Shown piece after piece: positions 23,101 through 33,903 of a DNA stretch of 64,000 nt. Where the stretch lies: contig NC_092591.1 in NCBI RefSeq assembly GCF_047663525.1, forward strand, positions 35,373,001-35,437,000. Reading direction: 5' to 3'. The translations under genes were made by a program, and so were the position numbers. Source of the stretch: Anas platyrhynchos. Its lineage: Eukaryota; Chordata; Aves; Anseriformes; Anatidae. Under the pieces are notes generated by a model. It was not told where the DNA came from. It saw only the letters and a program-made list of their open reading frames with translations, and ran no database searches. The first letter of the stretch is position 1. Every line of letters begins with the position of its first letter.

Positions 23101-24712
23101 ATTTCTGAAATGAAGTGAAAACCCTGCAATTGAAGACTGGGGATGTGGGAGATAGATGCTGAGGAGAGGTCCCTATCTGTCTTTTGGGTTTGCTGCTTTT
23201 GGGTTTTTGCTGATGCAAAAGAATAAATTTGGCAGAAATTGTACTGGAAATAGGTGCTGAGTCCTTAACTCTTGTGTCATGCAGATGTGGCTGAGCTGCC
23301 TTCAGATGAAGAAGGGGGGACGCTTATTGCCAGGAAGGTGGGGGAAGCCGTACAGAACACTCTTGGAGCAGTGGTGACAGCCATGGACATTCCCTTAGGT
23401 GAGCTGTGCTCTCTTTTGATGGATTTGCCTAGAGGTATTTTTGATTTCACAGGGCAAAACTTCTGACTGAACTTCAAGAGGTTGTATGATGAGACCGTCA
23501 ACTCCACTATGATGCCACCATTGGCTGACAGTTCTAGAGCCCCCTGCAGCTGATGTTTCCTCTTGATTTTCAGCATGCTATTTTTGCACTCCATATTTTC
23601 TACCTGTTCCTCAAACTTGTGTGCCCCAAACTGCAAGTAGTTCATGCTGCCCTGATGCATCACCTCAGTGACCTACCAGCTGAAGTTCCCTAAGGACTGG
23701 CCGATTAGAAAGCATTTTGTCAGGCTTGGTTTTCTCCCAGAGATGCTGAGTGCATTTGTGTATGTTCATGGAGACTGCTGGCACTTGGTACTTCTGCAAG
23801 GAAGAGCTGAGAATTTGAAGCTGTCCAAGTTGGTTTTGATGGAAAATGATCAGTAATGTTATCTTTCATGTTGAGATTAGTACAGGGAAAGGTTGCTGCT
23901 CTTTCATGTGCTGGGTAGCAGTTCAGGTATGTCAGCAAACGCTTTGCATCTGAACCTTCTGTTGTTGGAGCTGAACTCCTCGTTGCTCAGATCATTGTTT
24001 TGTTGCTTTGCCTGCAGTGTGTCCCACCATCACCTCTGTGGGCTGTTTGTTGCACAACTCAATGAAAGGAAGAATAAATCTCTTCCTCAGTTCAGTGTTT
24101 CTGAATGTGTGGCTTGGTGACTGTGTTTTCTTGGCCACAGCTGAAACTGGAGGTAGCAAAGAGCAACTGTCTCATCATACTCACCTTCTGGAAGAGTATG
24201 AGTAAGGGAAGATGCCACAATTTAAGGAAAAACAATCTGTTCCTTTGAAGAGAGGCAGAATGCGGGAGAAAGCCGTTACCCATTTCATCCATTCTGTCTG
24301 TCTGTTACGCTGAAGTATTGTCAGAAGGTTGTCTTCCCCTTAATGGCAGTGTTACGGCTTGCTGTGCGTGAGGCCTTCCACCTTTGGAGGAACTTTGAAG
24401 GAATGTAGACGTTCTTGACATGCTCGTTTTCACAAATTTTCTTCATCTTTCTCCCCCTGCCCCGTCACTTCCCCCATAGGTCTGGTAAAAGATGCTGCCC
24501 GACCTGCATACTGGGTGCCAGACCATGAAATCCTGCACTGCCACAACTGCCGGAAGGAATTCAGCATCAAGCTCTCCAAACACCACTGTCGGGCCTGTGG
24601 CCAGGGATTCTGTGACGAGTGCTCACATGACCGCAGAGCGGTTCCTTCTCGTGGATGGGATCACCCAGTCCGAGTTTGCTTTAACTGCAATAAAAAGCCT
24701 GGTGACCTTTAA
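4635..24712 (+). CDS. ZFYVE1: ZFYVE1 (DFCP1), double FYVE-containing protein 1, full coding span of 11 exons
   Basis: DFCP1 is a PI3P-binding protein of the ER, Golgi and lipid droplets that marks omegasomes, the sites where autophagosomes form. It binds and hydrolyses ATP (family knowledge). Coding exons are 4635-5132, 14476-14980, 16876-17090, 19196-19302, 20263-20371, 20939-21036, 21153-21270, 21628-21798, 22610-22790, 23285-23398 and 24480-24712. They join in phase to 2,349 nt, or 782 aa; human is about 777 aa. Domain order is: Cys/His-rich N-terminus (about 15-125), P-loop domain with Walker A GNTGDGKS at 192-199 and DTEG at 240-243, a Cys-rich region matching the ER-targeting part (about 435-550), FYVE 1 (about 600-665) and FYVE 2 (about 717-776). 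All introns have GT-AG borders. The start is chosen because the MSA N-terminus matches the human protein and has A at -3. It is convergent with DCAF4. Confidence 0.97.
5133..14475 (+). other. ZFYVE1: ZFYVE1 long intron after the first coding exon
   Basis: This is a 9.3 kb intron with donor gtaaga and acceptor tttcctcaag. Open frames such as the 159-codon one at 7,984-8,463 and the 134-codon minus-strand one at 9,782-10,186 show no known motifs. Homopolymer A and T tracts occur near 7,377, 9,760 and 9,857. I recognise no mobile element or RNA gene in it. Confidence 0.6.
14476..14980 (+). CDS. ZFYVE1: ZFYVE1 exon with P-loop nucleotide-binding domain, residues 167-335
   Basis: The exon starts GTAAGG right after the acceptor, which is itself donor-like (see findings). 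It encodes Walker A GNTGDGKS (192-199) and VVVIDTEG, a Walker B-like segment with D240. The remainder is nearly identical to the human protein. It ends in phase 1 at ctctg|gtaagt, splitting the Asp codon of GSD. Confidence 0.96.
16876..17090 (+). CDS. ZFYVE1: ZFYVE1 exon, residues 335-406
   Basis: It encodes HPSEVPEKLIQDRFRKL and the following YKGTRTYNPPTDFSGLRR block, matching human DFCP1 closely and forming the end of the nucleotide-binding domain. The acceptor is catacag and the donor aaag|gtaagt. It enters in phase 1 and leaves in phase 0. Confidence 0.95.
19196..19302 (+). CDS. ZFYVE1: ZFYVE1 exon, residues 407-442
   Basis: It encodes ALSDRFSGEIPDDQMAHSSF and the start of the Cys-rich ER-targeting region (CSSVCLSC). 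The acceptor is tttcccag and the donor gg|gtaagt, phase 2. Confidence 0.95.
20263..20371 (+). CDS. ZFYVE1: ZFYVE1 exon, residues 442-478
   Basis: It encodes CGCKKSMNHAKEG through YDNRVYTCK, in the Cys/His-rich region. The human protein has GVGC where this one reads GCGC, a Val-to-Cys change inside a metal-binding-like segment. The acceptor is atactcag and the donor aag|gtgagt, phase 0. Confidence 0.95.
20939..21036 (+). CDS. ZFYVE1: ZFYVE1 exon, residues 479-511
   Basis: It encodes ACYERGMEVSVVPKTSASTD then SPWLGLAKYAWSG. The acceptor is tattatag and the donor gg|gtgagt, phase 2. Only 116 bp separate it from the next exon. Confidence 0.95.
21153..21270 (+). CDS. ZFYVE1: ZFYVE1 exon, residues 511-550
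   Basis: It encodes YVIECPNCGVVYRSRQYWFG and on to VRTEIEHVWPG. The CPNC pair continues the Cys-rich region. The acceptor is ctcttgcag and the donor ggg|gtaagt, phase 0. Confidence 0.95.
21628..21798 (+). CDS. ZFYVE1: ZFYVE1 exon, residues 551-607
   Basis: It encodes TDGFLKDNNNAAQRLLDGMN through AYWRPNSQIL, the linker into FYVE 1. The segment WRPN (600-603) holds the place of the usual WxxD motif. The acceptor is atttcag and the donor ctg|gtaaat, phase 0. Confidence 0.95.
22610..22790 (+). CDS. ZFYVE1: ZFYVE1 exon with first FYVE finger, residues 608-668
   Basis: It encodes the zinc ligands CNKC, HHCRACG (623-629), CDGC and CDNC, and the RVC motif. This is FYVE 1 of two; FYVE domains bind PI3P through the basic HHCR patch. 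The acceptor is ctgatcag and the donor ttag|gtaatt, phase 1. Confidence 0.96.
23285..23398 (+). CDS. ZFYVE1: ZFYVE1 exon linking the two FYVE fingers, residues 668-706
   Basis: It encodes an acidic stretch (ELPSDEEGG) then TLIARKVGEAVQNTLGAVVT and AMDIPLG, almost as in human. The acceptor is catgcag and the donor ttag|gtgagc, phase 1. Confidence 0.95.
24480..24712 (+). CDS. ZFYVE1: ZFYVE1 last coding exon with second FYVE finger, residues 706-782
   Basis: It encodes WVPD (717-720), CHNC (726-729), KHHCRACG (739-746), CDEC, RVC (770-772) and the C-terminus NKKPGDL before TAA at 24,710. FYVE 2 has the complete WxxD, HHCR and RVC set, unlike FYVE 1. The acceptor is cccccatag. Confidence 0.97.
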
Positions 24713-26115
24713 CCCCAGGCTCTTCTCCAAATCTTTGCAATTCCTTATGTTCTCAGGGTTACAAATGAAAATATCTGGTCTCCCTTTCACCTCTTAACCT
24801 GTTGCAGCCAGAGTGCATGTTTCCAGTTTCTGGCCTCCTCTCGTGTTATATCCATCTTGGAACGCTGGGAATGAGCTTAACTTCAGCCTTTAGGTTTTAA
24901 TTTCAAATTAACTGGAGAAGGGAGGGAACTCCCTTGTAAATGAGTGAACCAAAATCCAGTGTATTTTATTCCAATTTAAGTACATATATATATCTATATA
25001 TATATCTATGTATAATTCAGTATATTAAGAATGCAGGTGGCTAGTGAAGCATTGAGTATTCCTAGTTCAAATGATGGATAGTGTTGTTCTTTGCTATGTT
25101 GGATCAGAATTATGGCCTTCTAATTCTTCTTTTGGAATGTCTCACTGATCATGATGTCCTGTGAGGAAGGTTTGGACTCTGTGCTGCCAGGAAACCACAG
25201 GCCTCTCCAGTGTTGGTTATACGAATTACACCTGGGAATTCGAGCAGCCCTACATCTGGAGGTGCCATACTTCTGGCCGTGGAAGCTTAAACTCAGATTC
25301 TTTAGCAAGTTTGTTTGAACTGTCATATGAACAGTGGTCTTGCAGTGCAAGAGGTATTAAGTTGAAATAACCCCCTGGGATAGACCAGTAGAGTTTTTAA
25401 AGGTAAAGCAAATCATGGCACAAGGCAAAGCATTCCGAGTTTGCCATTTCAAGTTCAATACCAGATCAAAAGGTAACAACAGGGTCTTCATCTCCCTGGC
25501 AATGTTCTCATGTACTCAGGTTTTTTTCAGCTTCCTTTGCCAGCTTGTTGCAATTAAAAGTTTTGTCCAGAGCAGAACAAGAGGACAAGTTGTGTAGGCA
25601 ATTCTGAGATAAGTTTGAGTTGCTTGGGTTGTGATGACTTTTCTTTTTTCCCACTTTTTAAGTGATCCCTGAGTGTATGGAGCCTCTGTGTTCTCAGACA
25701 TGGTTGCGTAGAAACTGCACAGATATGACGTATCTTTTCTTTTTTTTCTAATAATAAGAACTTTCAAATCCACCTGGAAAATGGGAACCTTTCTTCTTTG
25801 CTCCTAGCAACTGGCATTCACTGGACTTCATCCTTTTATTAAAGGACTGCATTGAATTCATTGATTTTTTTTTTTATTTTTTTATTATCAAAACCACCAC
25901 TTAACCTAACTAATACTGCCTTGTACTGTGGACTTGTGGTTCCAGTTGTAAGAAGAGACCATTGTGGATTGAACTGCCTAAAATTCTCCCTTGTTGGCTT
26001 ACATAGACAAGAATTCTTCCACAACAGGAGGCTTGTCTCCTCTTGGAGTTTGATGCAATGTCCTGGAACTGTGGTATTTTTTTCCCCAGCTTATTAAATG
26101 TGCTCTTGTGTAGAC
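24713..26115 (+). other. ZFYVE1: Probable ZFYVE1 3' UTR
   Basis: This is non-coding sequence following the stop. An ATTAAA hexamer at 26,093-26,098 is followed by a GT-rich stretch (tgctcttgtgtag), a plausible cleavage region near 26,115. Further AATAAA hexamers at about 27,156, 27,649 and 28,003 could give longer forms. The end is inferred and not proven. Confidence 0.45.
24982..25014 (+). repeat. (TA)n-rich microsatellite
   Basis: Two runs of TATATATATC-type units lie within the presumed ZFYVE1 3' UTR. Confidence 0.8.
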
Positions 26116-29100
26116 GAGTGCCCAAGACCCTGTTTTAGGACTGTATTATTAAATTAACTACTATAAAAGACTTTATCTTCTGAGCAAGTGTACCGACTTT
26201 TTCCTTGTAACATGTAGTTCTCACTTGGTTTCTGAAAGACCATAGAAAGCGATTGCCCCTTCACAACTACATCCAGCCTGCACACGGAAGTAGACTTGGA
26301 AGACATTCCAGGATACCTTCTGTTCTGGCCGAGCTTGCTGGGGACTATCTCATGTTTTTATACGCAAAGTCTGCCATAAACTGACAGTTGCCCAAGGGTG
26401 GGCATGAGCAGGTAGAAATTCTCTCTGAAAAGACACTCTGCACATCCAGCATAATTCTGTGCTTCAAAGCCTTTTTATTTTTTTAACAGGTGAGCAACGT
26501 GTTCTTGGTTTGTAGGCTGTGCCCTGTGTGCTGTTAATGCATGAGGCTTTACTACCATGTTAATGCACAAAGAAGACAGCCATGACATTCCTTGTATAAA
26601 ATCTTTGGCATCTGTTTAAGCACCTTGTCTGACTTTTTCCTTGTCACAGACATATTTACAACCAAGTCTAAGTGAAAATATTGTCTAAACATTTTTAGTG
26701 TATATGCTGCCTTAGTAATTTAGCAGCCTGTTGGTATGCAGAGTCCACTCTTGATTGATTATCCTGGAGCTGATTCTTTTATGCTGTTGCTCGATAAAAC
26801 AAAATCTTATTTTGTGCTTAACCTGCAGCAGGCTTGGTGTTACTTTTTCCAGACAATGTTGAGAGGATTATGTGGGTTCTTTGTTTCCCAGAATGAGGGA
26901 AAAAATTATCTCTGAGGCTTAAATTCACTGCCATTTTCTGCAAACAAGAGCTTTTCCTTATTCTGCTTGTATTGGGTGCTGTGAGTACACTAAGCATAGA
27001 ATATGGGTATTGCATGGATTAGTTAAGAGGGATAGCTGCACGTTTTTGCAGAGTGCAGTGCTACCTGATGTCGACGTGTTAAGGTTATCAGGATTTTATC
27101 TGGGGAAAAAAAGGCTCTAAACAATGTCTTTGGATAGAAAGCACAGGAAACTTAAATAAAGGAAATAGAAATCCGCGGGAGGTATTCACTAAAGCAATTA
27201 ACAGGGCAACATCTTGTGTTCAGAGTGGGACCGAGCCTGAAGACAAAGATTAATAGCAGCAGTAGAAACCTGTGGCAGTTTTATTCCTGAACTCTTAGGA
27301 GAGAGGCTTTACTTGCAGAGGTATTGGTAGCATCTAACCAGAGTGAGTCTTTGCAAAATCTGTCTGCATGTAACAGCTCCTTTCTGGAGCTCTGCAGAAG
27401 CCCAGACTGAGTGTTTCATAATGCCAGCACAGTGTTATGAGACAGATCTGACACTTTAATGCAACTTCTGTGCGAGATGTGAAGACTGCTAGATTTAGCA
27501 AGATGCAACTGAGGAAAGAAATTCTAATGCTGGAAAAATGGCTTTGTTTGTTTACCAAGGGTGGGGTTGCCGGTGGGGGGCTGTTTTCCAAGAAATTTCT
27601 AGAAGATAATTGTGTATCTAACTGAAGACAAATTAATGACATACCAATAAATTCCTGTCAGTCAAGGTGGCAGTATGTCATTTGGATCAACTGGAGTTCA
27701 CTGCAGTGTTAATATATCTGTAGTTAAAACAAGTGCACTGTCTTGGGAAGATAACGATTTCACTTGGTCTGAGATGTGGCATGATATAAGCGTGTTCTGA
27801 GTTAGTGAGTGAGACAGTTTGATGTAAATCTATTGCCAGAAAAATGATGTCAGACTGATCATTGGTAGATCAAGCATCTGCACCTCTTCTGACTAGAAAT
27901 TGTGCTGAGAAAACACTAAAAATATGAATTGTGGGAATTAAGTGATGTGCAAAATCCTCCCCAAAGCACTCCCTGGTGAAAAACTAATTCCTAAACACCA
28001 CAAAATAAATCTGGATTTATAGGGGAAGAAATGTCTGATATGACTGCTCTGATGGATTTGTGCCCATTATAGATGCCTATGACAATTCAGCAGAAAGATT
28101 CCCATTCAAACAGGTGGTGTGTGTTGTGGTGTGTGTTTTCTTCTCCTTTGAAGCAGATATATGTGAGCTTCATATAGAAGTGCACGATTCAGTTCCTCTC
28201 TACCCAAAACCTTTGGGCCAGACTTGGCTTAAATGCACACCAGGTGCACCTGAGATTTGCAGCTAGGGAAACAGATGGTTGAACAGCAGAGCTGTAACGT
28301 GTAGCTACTGCCGGGGGTTTGCACAAGGGAAACTGCCTTTGTCTTTCACCTTTTTTTTTTTTTTTCTCCCCTCTAAATATTTATCTTCTATTGGTTTTCC
28401 TGCTCATTTGTTCTCCTGCCCAGTTCCTCACAGGTGAAGTTGCACTTGCAGAAGTTTGCCAGTGTGTCTATCATGTGTGCTCCCCTTTGTGTCGCTTCTC
28501 AGTTGGACCTTTGCTCATGATCTGGAAAACACAACGACGTCAGTAGCTTTTGATGGCAACAAGGGGTTTTGTTGAAATAAAACCTCATCGTGTTACATCT
28601 GCCTGGCATGTATGTAAGATGCCTGTCTGCTGTGGCTCTGCTGAGAAATTCACCGGTTCCCTTGTTGCTTTGGGGAACCTGGGCATTGCAGAAGTCTGGC
28701 TTCCCACCTGCTCATACAGACTGTGCTCCTTTTTTGGTCCGTTTGCCTTCCAGCAGAGCCAGCCATAACCAGATTTCAGTACTAGTGTCTCACTTAGATT
28801 TTGCAGCCTCTTGTTTTCATGTTCCGTTGTTGACTGCTGTTTTCAGTCTCTCTAGCGCCACATATTGTGGCTTTGTCCTTGCATTTAATTTGCCACTGAT
28901 GGCTGTAATAGAAGTTGGCACTAACAGATACGTCTTTGCCAGTAATTTGAGAACAGAGAGTGATTTGGACAAGCGATAGAGCTGTCTGTTTTTTGTTCCC
29001 TGCTGCTTCAGCTGAGCACTTTTTCTTGGTAAAGCAATGTCAACATGTATATTCTGTGGGAACAGCACATAGTAGTGTGTCATAGAACATTTTTGTTCAT

Positions 29101-32100
29101 AGCGCTGGCACGGCAACCATGAAATCATGACAATGCCAAAACAAATAAAATTTACTACGAGGGCTTTCAAAATGATCAGTGTGGTATGACAATAAGAAAG
29201 CCACTGTGGTAGCAGAATGACAACTAGTCTGTTATTTAAAGGCAAAATTAAAATGCATGCAGCTTTTTAACTTCACTTATGTTGTGTATAATTTGAGTTG
29301 ACACAAAGCAATACAGATAAAGGGTGTGGATATGGACATACATATGCACACGTGTATGTATATGCAAATCCTCACGTAGCGAGTGTCTCAACTGCAGTAC
29401 TAGAGAATTTCTAATACAAGAACGTTCAGAGTTGATTTCTAACATTTTGACATGCAGGCTAAATCTTTCTGCTTCTGCTTAAAAGGCACTTTTACAGCAG
29501 AACTGGGGGGAAGCAGCGGTGTAGGTATGATAAGGTACAGATGACTTGTCAAGACAGCATCAGAACGCTTCACAGCTACAGTGGTATTAATAGAGCTTCA
29601 GGTAGGAAAGCAGTTGTTTGAACAAGAAAAGGCAGGTGATTTTGATGATATTTTCAGGCCTTACCTAAAATGATTTATCTGCTTTGTGCCTTTGCTTCCA
29701 TTTTTGAAAAGTGAAGCCAGTTTTTAAGATGTTTTAAACTCTCTGGACAACTATCTTTCAACCTCCAGCTGCTCTCCCCAGAAATCCCTGCCTAGAAAGT
29801 TCTTTGGGTTGGTACTGACTGCTTATTCCAGCTCATGGAGATACTTGTGTAAGGCAGCACATGCAGGCAGTCACCAACAGCTCAGGATTTGGGGACCCAG
29901 TCTGAACTGTTCACTGCCAAATTACATCTTTTCTGAAAGCAGCTGCTGTAAGGGGACAGCTGGAGACTATGTACACATTCCATCTTAAAATCCCACTTCC
30001 TTGCAACAAAATACTTTTTTTCCTGGTTTTGTTAGAATAGGTCACAATTGAACTCAAAATGTAAAAATATCCGAGTGGAGTTGTGGCTGATGATTCGCTT
30101 TTTTAGCGTCTTAAAGTTCAGTATTCATCGGGCTGGTAAAGGAGGAATGGCCATGAAGCCATGCATTGCAGTAAATCAGGGGTAGCAGGAGGACAAAAGT
30201 GAATCCCCTCCCACTTAGACCTATACAAGGTTAAGTTTCCACCTGTTAACATCTAAGCACCGTGTGTGACCTACAAGGTCCCATGTTAGAGAAGCCTTTT
30301 TAAAGGGTGCAAAGAAATGACAGGAGGAACAATTAGAAGGCTGAGACACTGCGGCTTCTGAAATACCCATGGTGATGAGAGGGACTGGCAATTTGCAAGT
30401 TTTTATCACTTATTAAAATACTTGTGGGCTTTTCTTGCAATGGAGCAGGGAAGAAGGATGTGGCAGGCTGTTTTTGGGATTCTCCAATGTCATGCTTCTG
30501 CTCTTAGCACAGAAAGGCAGTCCAGTTCCTCTCTCTTCTCTTACATCCTGGAGGACTCCCACTAGAGCAAAACCACTGTTGTGTCTCCCTGGGGGCAGGG
30601 AGCAAGGAAAATGCTGCTCTTTCATGCAGCAGATGGGTCCCATCCTGCTTTAACTGGAGAGGAGTAACATAATAGCCTCCTTCCCAACAGAGAGGGACAG
30701 CAGTAAAGGGCTGTACACAACAGATGGAAAGTAAAAGGTTTGCTCGACTGTGGGAAAGAGTCAATAATGATCTGTACTTTGGCTTGAGGGAGGTTACGAG
30801 CTCAGGATGACCTTGATTTCCTAGGCTGTAGGAACCTCATTGTGCCTGTTGCTGAGCTCTTGATCTGCATGTACGGTAAACAACCCAGTGTTTGGGTAAA
30901 CCCAAATAACTGGCGTGTATGAAGAAATAATAACTAGTCCAGGACATGAGCATTCTTCAGTAGTTGTTTTGGGCAAGCTTTCTAGAGAAAAGGTGCAGCA
31001 CGTCTCCAGTGGCATTAATAGGGAAAGCACAAAGGTGCTCAGTGTTCTTCCACAGCCCTGAAATTTTTCCTCTGTAGCCTGTCAGTAAGGAGAGCCTGGC
31101 TGTCCACTCTGAGCCTTGCTCCAGTGGGCAAAAAGGACCAAATTGTGCCTGCTGGGTGAAGGATGCTGCAGCCTAGCTTGGAGTGCAGATTTGGCCTTTC
31201 GAAAGTTTTCTACTAGGTTCAGTGCTTGCTGAGAAGCAGAGGCAAAGAAATAGGGTATTTTGATACTGGAGCAAGGGAAGGGAGCGTGCAGTTCCTTTTT
31301 GTTTGTTTGTTTTTTAAGCTACCTTGTGGTCCTAGCTACTGCTGCATAAAGAAATGGTTGATTTAATACGTCAGCTACTGCCTGCGTACTGCTTGCTGGT
31401 TGTCACTGAAGCCAAATTACCTTTTTTACCCTGCTCCCCCTCTCCTTTCATACTGCTCTTACAGGCTTAATTAGAAGCATTGGCTGCAAAAGCATTAGTT
31501 GGGTAAATGGGTTTGCAAGGACGTGTGTGTTTGGCTCCTGAAAACAACAGAAAGCAAATGAGTATCCTTTTGTTTTGTGAGCTTTGGCTAAAAAGGAGCA
31601 AAGAAAATAAACTGTCTTTAGTTACGTAAGATGCCTTTCTACCACAATTCTTAGTTTGTGTTTCCCACAGGAACTGGGCACAATTATTGCAGGGTCTTGT
31701 TCTCACAGAACATGCACTACTGGGGTTAAGAGTATCAGAGAGGTTAAATGCTAACTTGACGTTCTGGAATTAATTCTTAATAAAGGGACTTTATGATGTG
31801 TTTTGCTACCTGTAAGCATTTGAATCACATATGTTTGCTAGTGAGAATATCGATATAAAGTATGTTCCTGTCCAGCTCTGAGTTGATTATCTGATGTAAC
31901 ATCTGGGGTTTGTGGTGGGATGGGGGTTGGTTAGGTTTCTGTTTTGTGACCAGATGCTAGTTGTAGCATGCATTAAGTAAGCCAATGCAAACTCTTCTGC
32001 AACTGGTGCTGTAGGTACTAAGCACTGTGCGTGTGACGTAATATGGCCTAAATGACCATAAATCACAGGGTATTTTCCCAAATTAAAGAGAAAGGCACGC

Positions 32101-33414
32101 CAGGAATTGGTGACTATGCTAACCAAGCTGGTCCCTTGATTGTCCAAGGGGTAGTAAAGCAAATGAGAAGAGCCTGTAAGTGTCAGACTGCAAGCCCTCC
32201 ACTGGGAACAGAGGCCCCTCAGCCTTATAAACAAGTTCTGTAGAAAGAAGTGGCAGCACAGAGTATGCTGTGAGCAGCTTCTGCTCTGCCTTGTGAGAGG
32301 GTTAAAATAGGCTCTGCAGAGAAATGCTAAAGCCAGATGCATCAGAGGAGCTATAACTGCAAGGAATTCACAGCTCAATTCCCGTCTGAGGAAAGGGGAG
32401 TTGGCTGTTGATGGGATACAGGAAAGATTTGGTTGAATGTATACTCAGGGAAGAAACTGTGTTGGGTGTTTGCTGGGATGTATCTTAACTCCCCTTGCAA
32501 CAATTATCATAAGATGAATACATTCTATATGAAAAGATGTTACACTGTTCCCACAAGTGTTCCCACAAGGAGAGTTTTCCTGCTATAATTTTGTCTTTTG
32601 TATTGATTAATAGGTTAAAAAAAAAAAGGCAAGGAGATAACAGCACAAAAATTAAGTGTGATGAACAAAAGGAGCTGCTGAGGAGAAGAGGCAGTTTAAA
32701 CAGTGTATTGCTTAGGCATGAAAGTTGTGAAAAGACAGGAAACGTGAGGGTGGAGCCTTGCAGGACCCTTTGTGGTACTTCAGAGTAATTCCCTCTTACC
32801 CAAATTCACTTGAAAAAATGGAAGGAAACATTCCCCTCCCTTCCCCCAAGAAAACAAAACCTTAAAACTTTAAAACTACAGGATGCTCAGGTTTGCATAT
32901 CGCTCCTGGAGGGGAATCTTCCTGTACTAGACGTGTACTGCAGAGCATGTGGGATGCTTGAATGCAGTTCCTTTCTGGAGGAAGCCAAGAGACTCGCTCA
33001 CAGAGTGTGCTCAGTGAGCTCAGGCTGAGCAGGGATGCAGAGGGATGTGTTGGCTGCACCACCACAACCCTGATGAGCTAAAAGCTTTGGGTGAAGACTA
33101 ATAACTTCTGCTGAGAAAGAAAGACAAGCCAGAAACCTTTGCATCATGCCTAGAATGGTAGTGAAGATTTCCCTGAGGGCAGGGACAGGCTTGCTTTGCC
33201 TGCTGTTGCAGTGCATCCATCACTGCCTTTGGGCAATGGCAGTACAGTTGCTCTTCAGCATACTTACGGTTACCACTATCCCCAGCCTGTGCCTGGATGC
33301 AGGTCTTCTCTCCCCTGTTTCTGCTGCATGATGCCTTCCTGACCCCCTTTTAGCACCCAGTTGGCCCTAAACCCACGAGGGTTTGAGAGAACAGTACAGA
33401 TGCAGAACAACAAG
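26116..33414. other. Spacer between convergent ZFYVE1 and DCAF4
   Basis: This is 7.3 kb between the two 3' ends. I find no spliced exon, RNA gene or clear mobile element. The open frames at 28,590-28,979 (129 codons, plus), 28,817-29,245 (142 codons, minus) and 31,887-32,378 (163 codons, minus) show no recognisable domain or composition bias. Alternative distal poly(A) ends of ZFYVE1 could extend into its left part. Confidence 0.5.
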
Positions 33415-33709
33415 ACAGTAGTCAGCAGTCACCTTTTATTTACAAGATGTCTGACGTATATACAGCAAAAATTGCCAAACCTACTGGAGGTTTGGAAGTT
33501 CATGGGTAAAGCAGATTCAGCAGCACAAGTGACTCAACAACATAGAATCATTAAGGTTGGAAAAGACCTTCATGATCATCTGGTCCAACCATCACCCTAC
33601 TACCACTGTCACCCACTAAAACAGGTCCCTGGTGATCAGTGTAAATATTCTGAATTCATGTATAGGCTAGCAGCTTTGTAGGCCAGTTCTGAGAAGAGTA
33701 TCAATTGTG
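33415..33709 (-). other. DCAF4: DCAF4 3' UTR with poly(A) signal
   Basis: A minus-strand AATAAA at 33,440-33,435 lies about 270 nt after the stop, so cleavage is expected near 33,415-33,425. Part of this UTR (33,540-33,625) is derived from a CR1 tail in the same orientation as the gene. Confidence 0.65.
33540..33625 (-). mobile_element. CR1 LINE, 3' end fragment inside the DCAF4 3' UTR
   Basis: The plus strand reads catagaatcattaaggttgg, then aaaagacctt..atgatcatctggtccaacc, the reverse complement of a CR1 3' tail. The element is therefore on the minus strand, sense to DCAF4. Confidence 0.9.
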
Positions 33710-33903
33710 TCAGTTATAGGAGAAGTGGTAGAGATCCTGTTTGACAGCCATGAGCAAGCCAGGGACTCCTCGTCTACCTCCCAGTCTTGAAGAAAACACC
33801 ACGCTGGGGATAGCATCTTTGGAGGAGGGGTGGGGAGAAGGGATGGTTCTAAGCAGATGGGCATCTTGGAGGCTCCAAATTCTGGTGTAGCAGTCCTGAC
33901 CAA
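33710..33903 (-). CDS. DCAF4: DCAF4 exon 13 (last), residues 436-499
   Basis: It encodes [20 protein letters not shown], then [12 protein letters not shown] and [18 protein letters not shown] before the stop at 33,712-33,710. This is the final WD40 blade. The acceptor on the minus strand is cctttccag. Confidence 0.96.
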
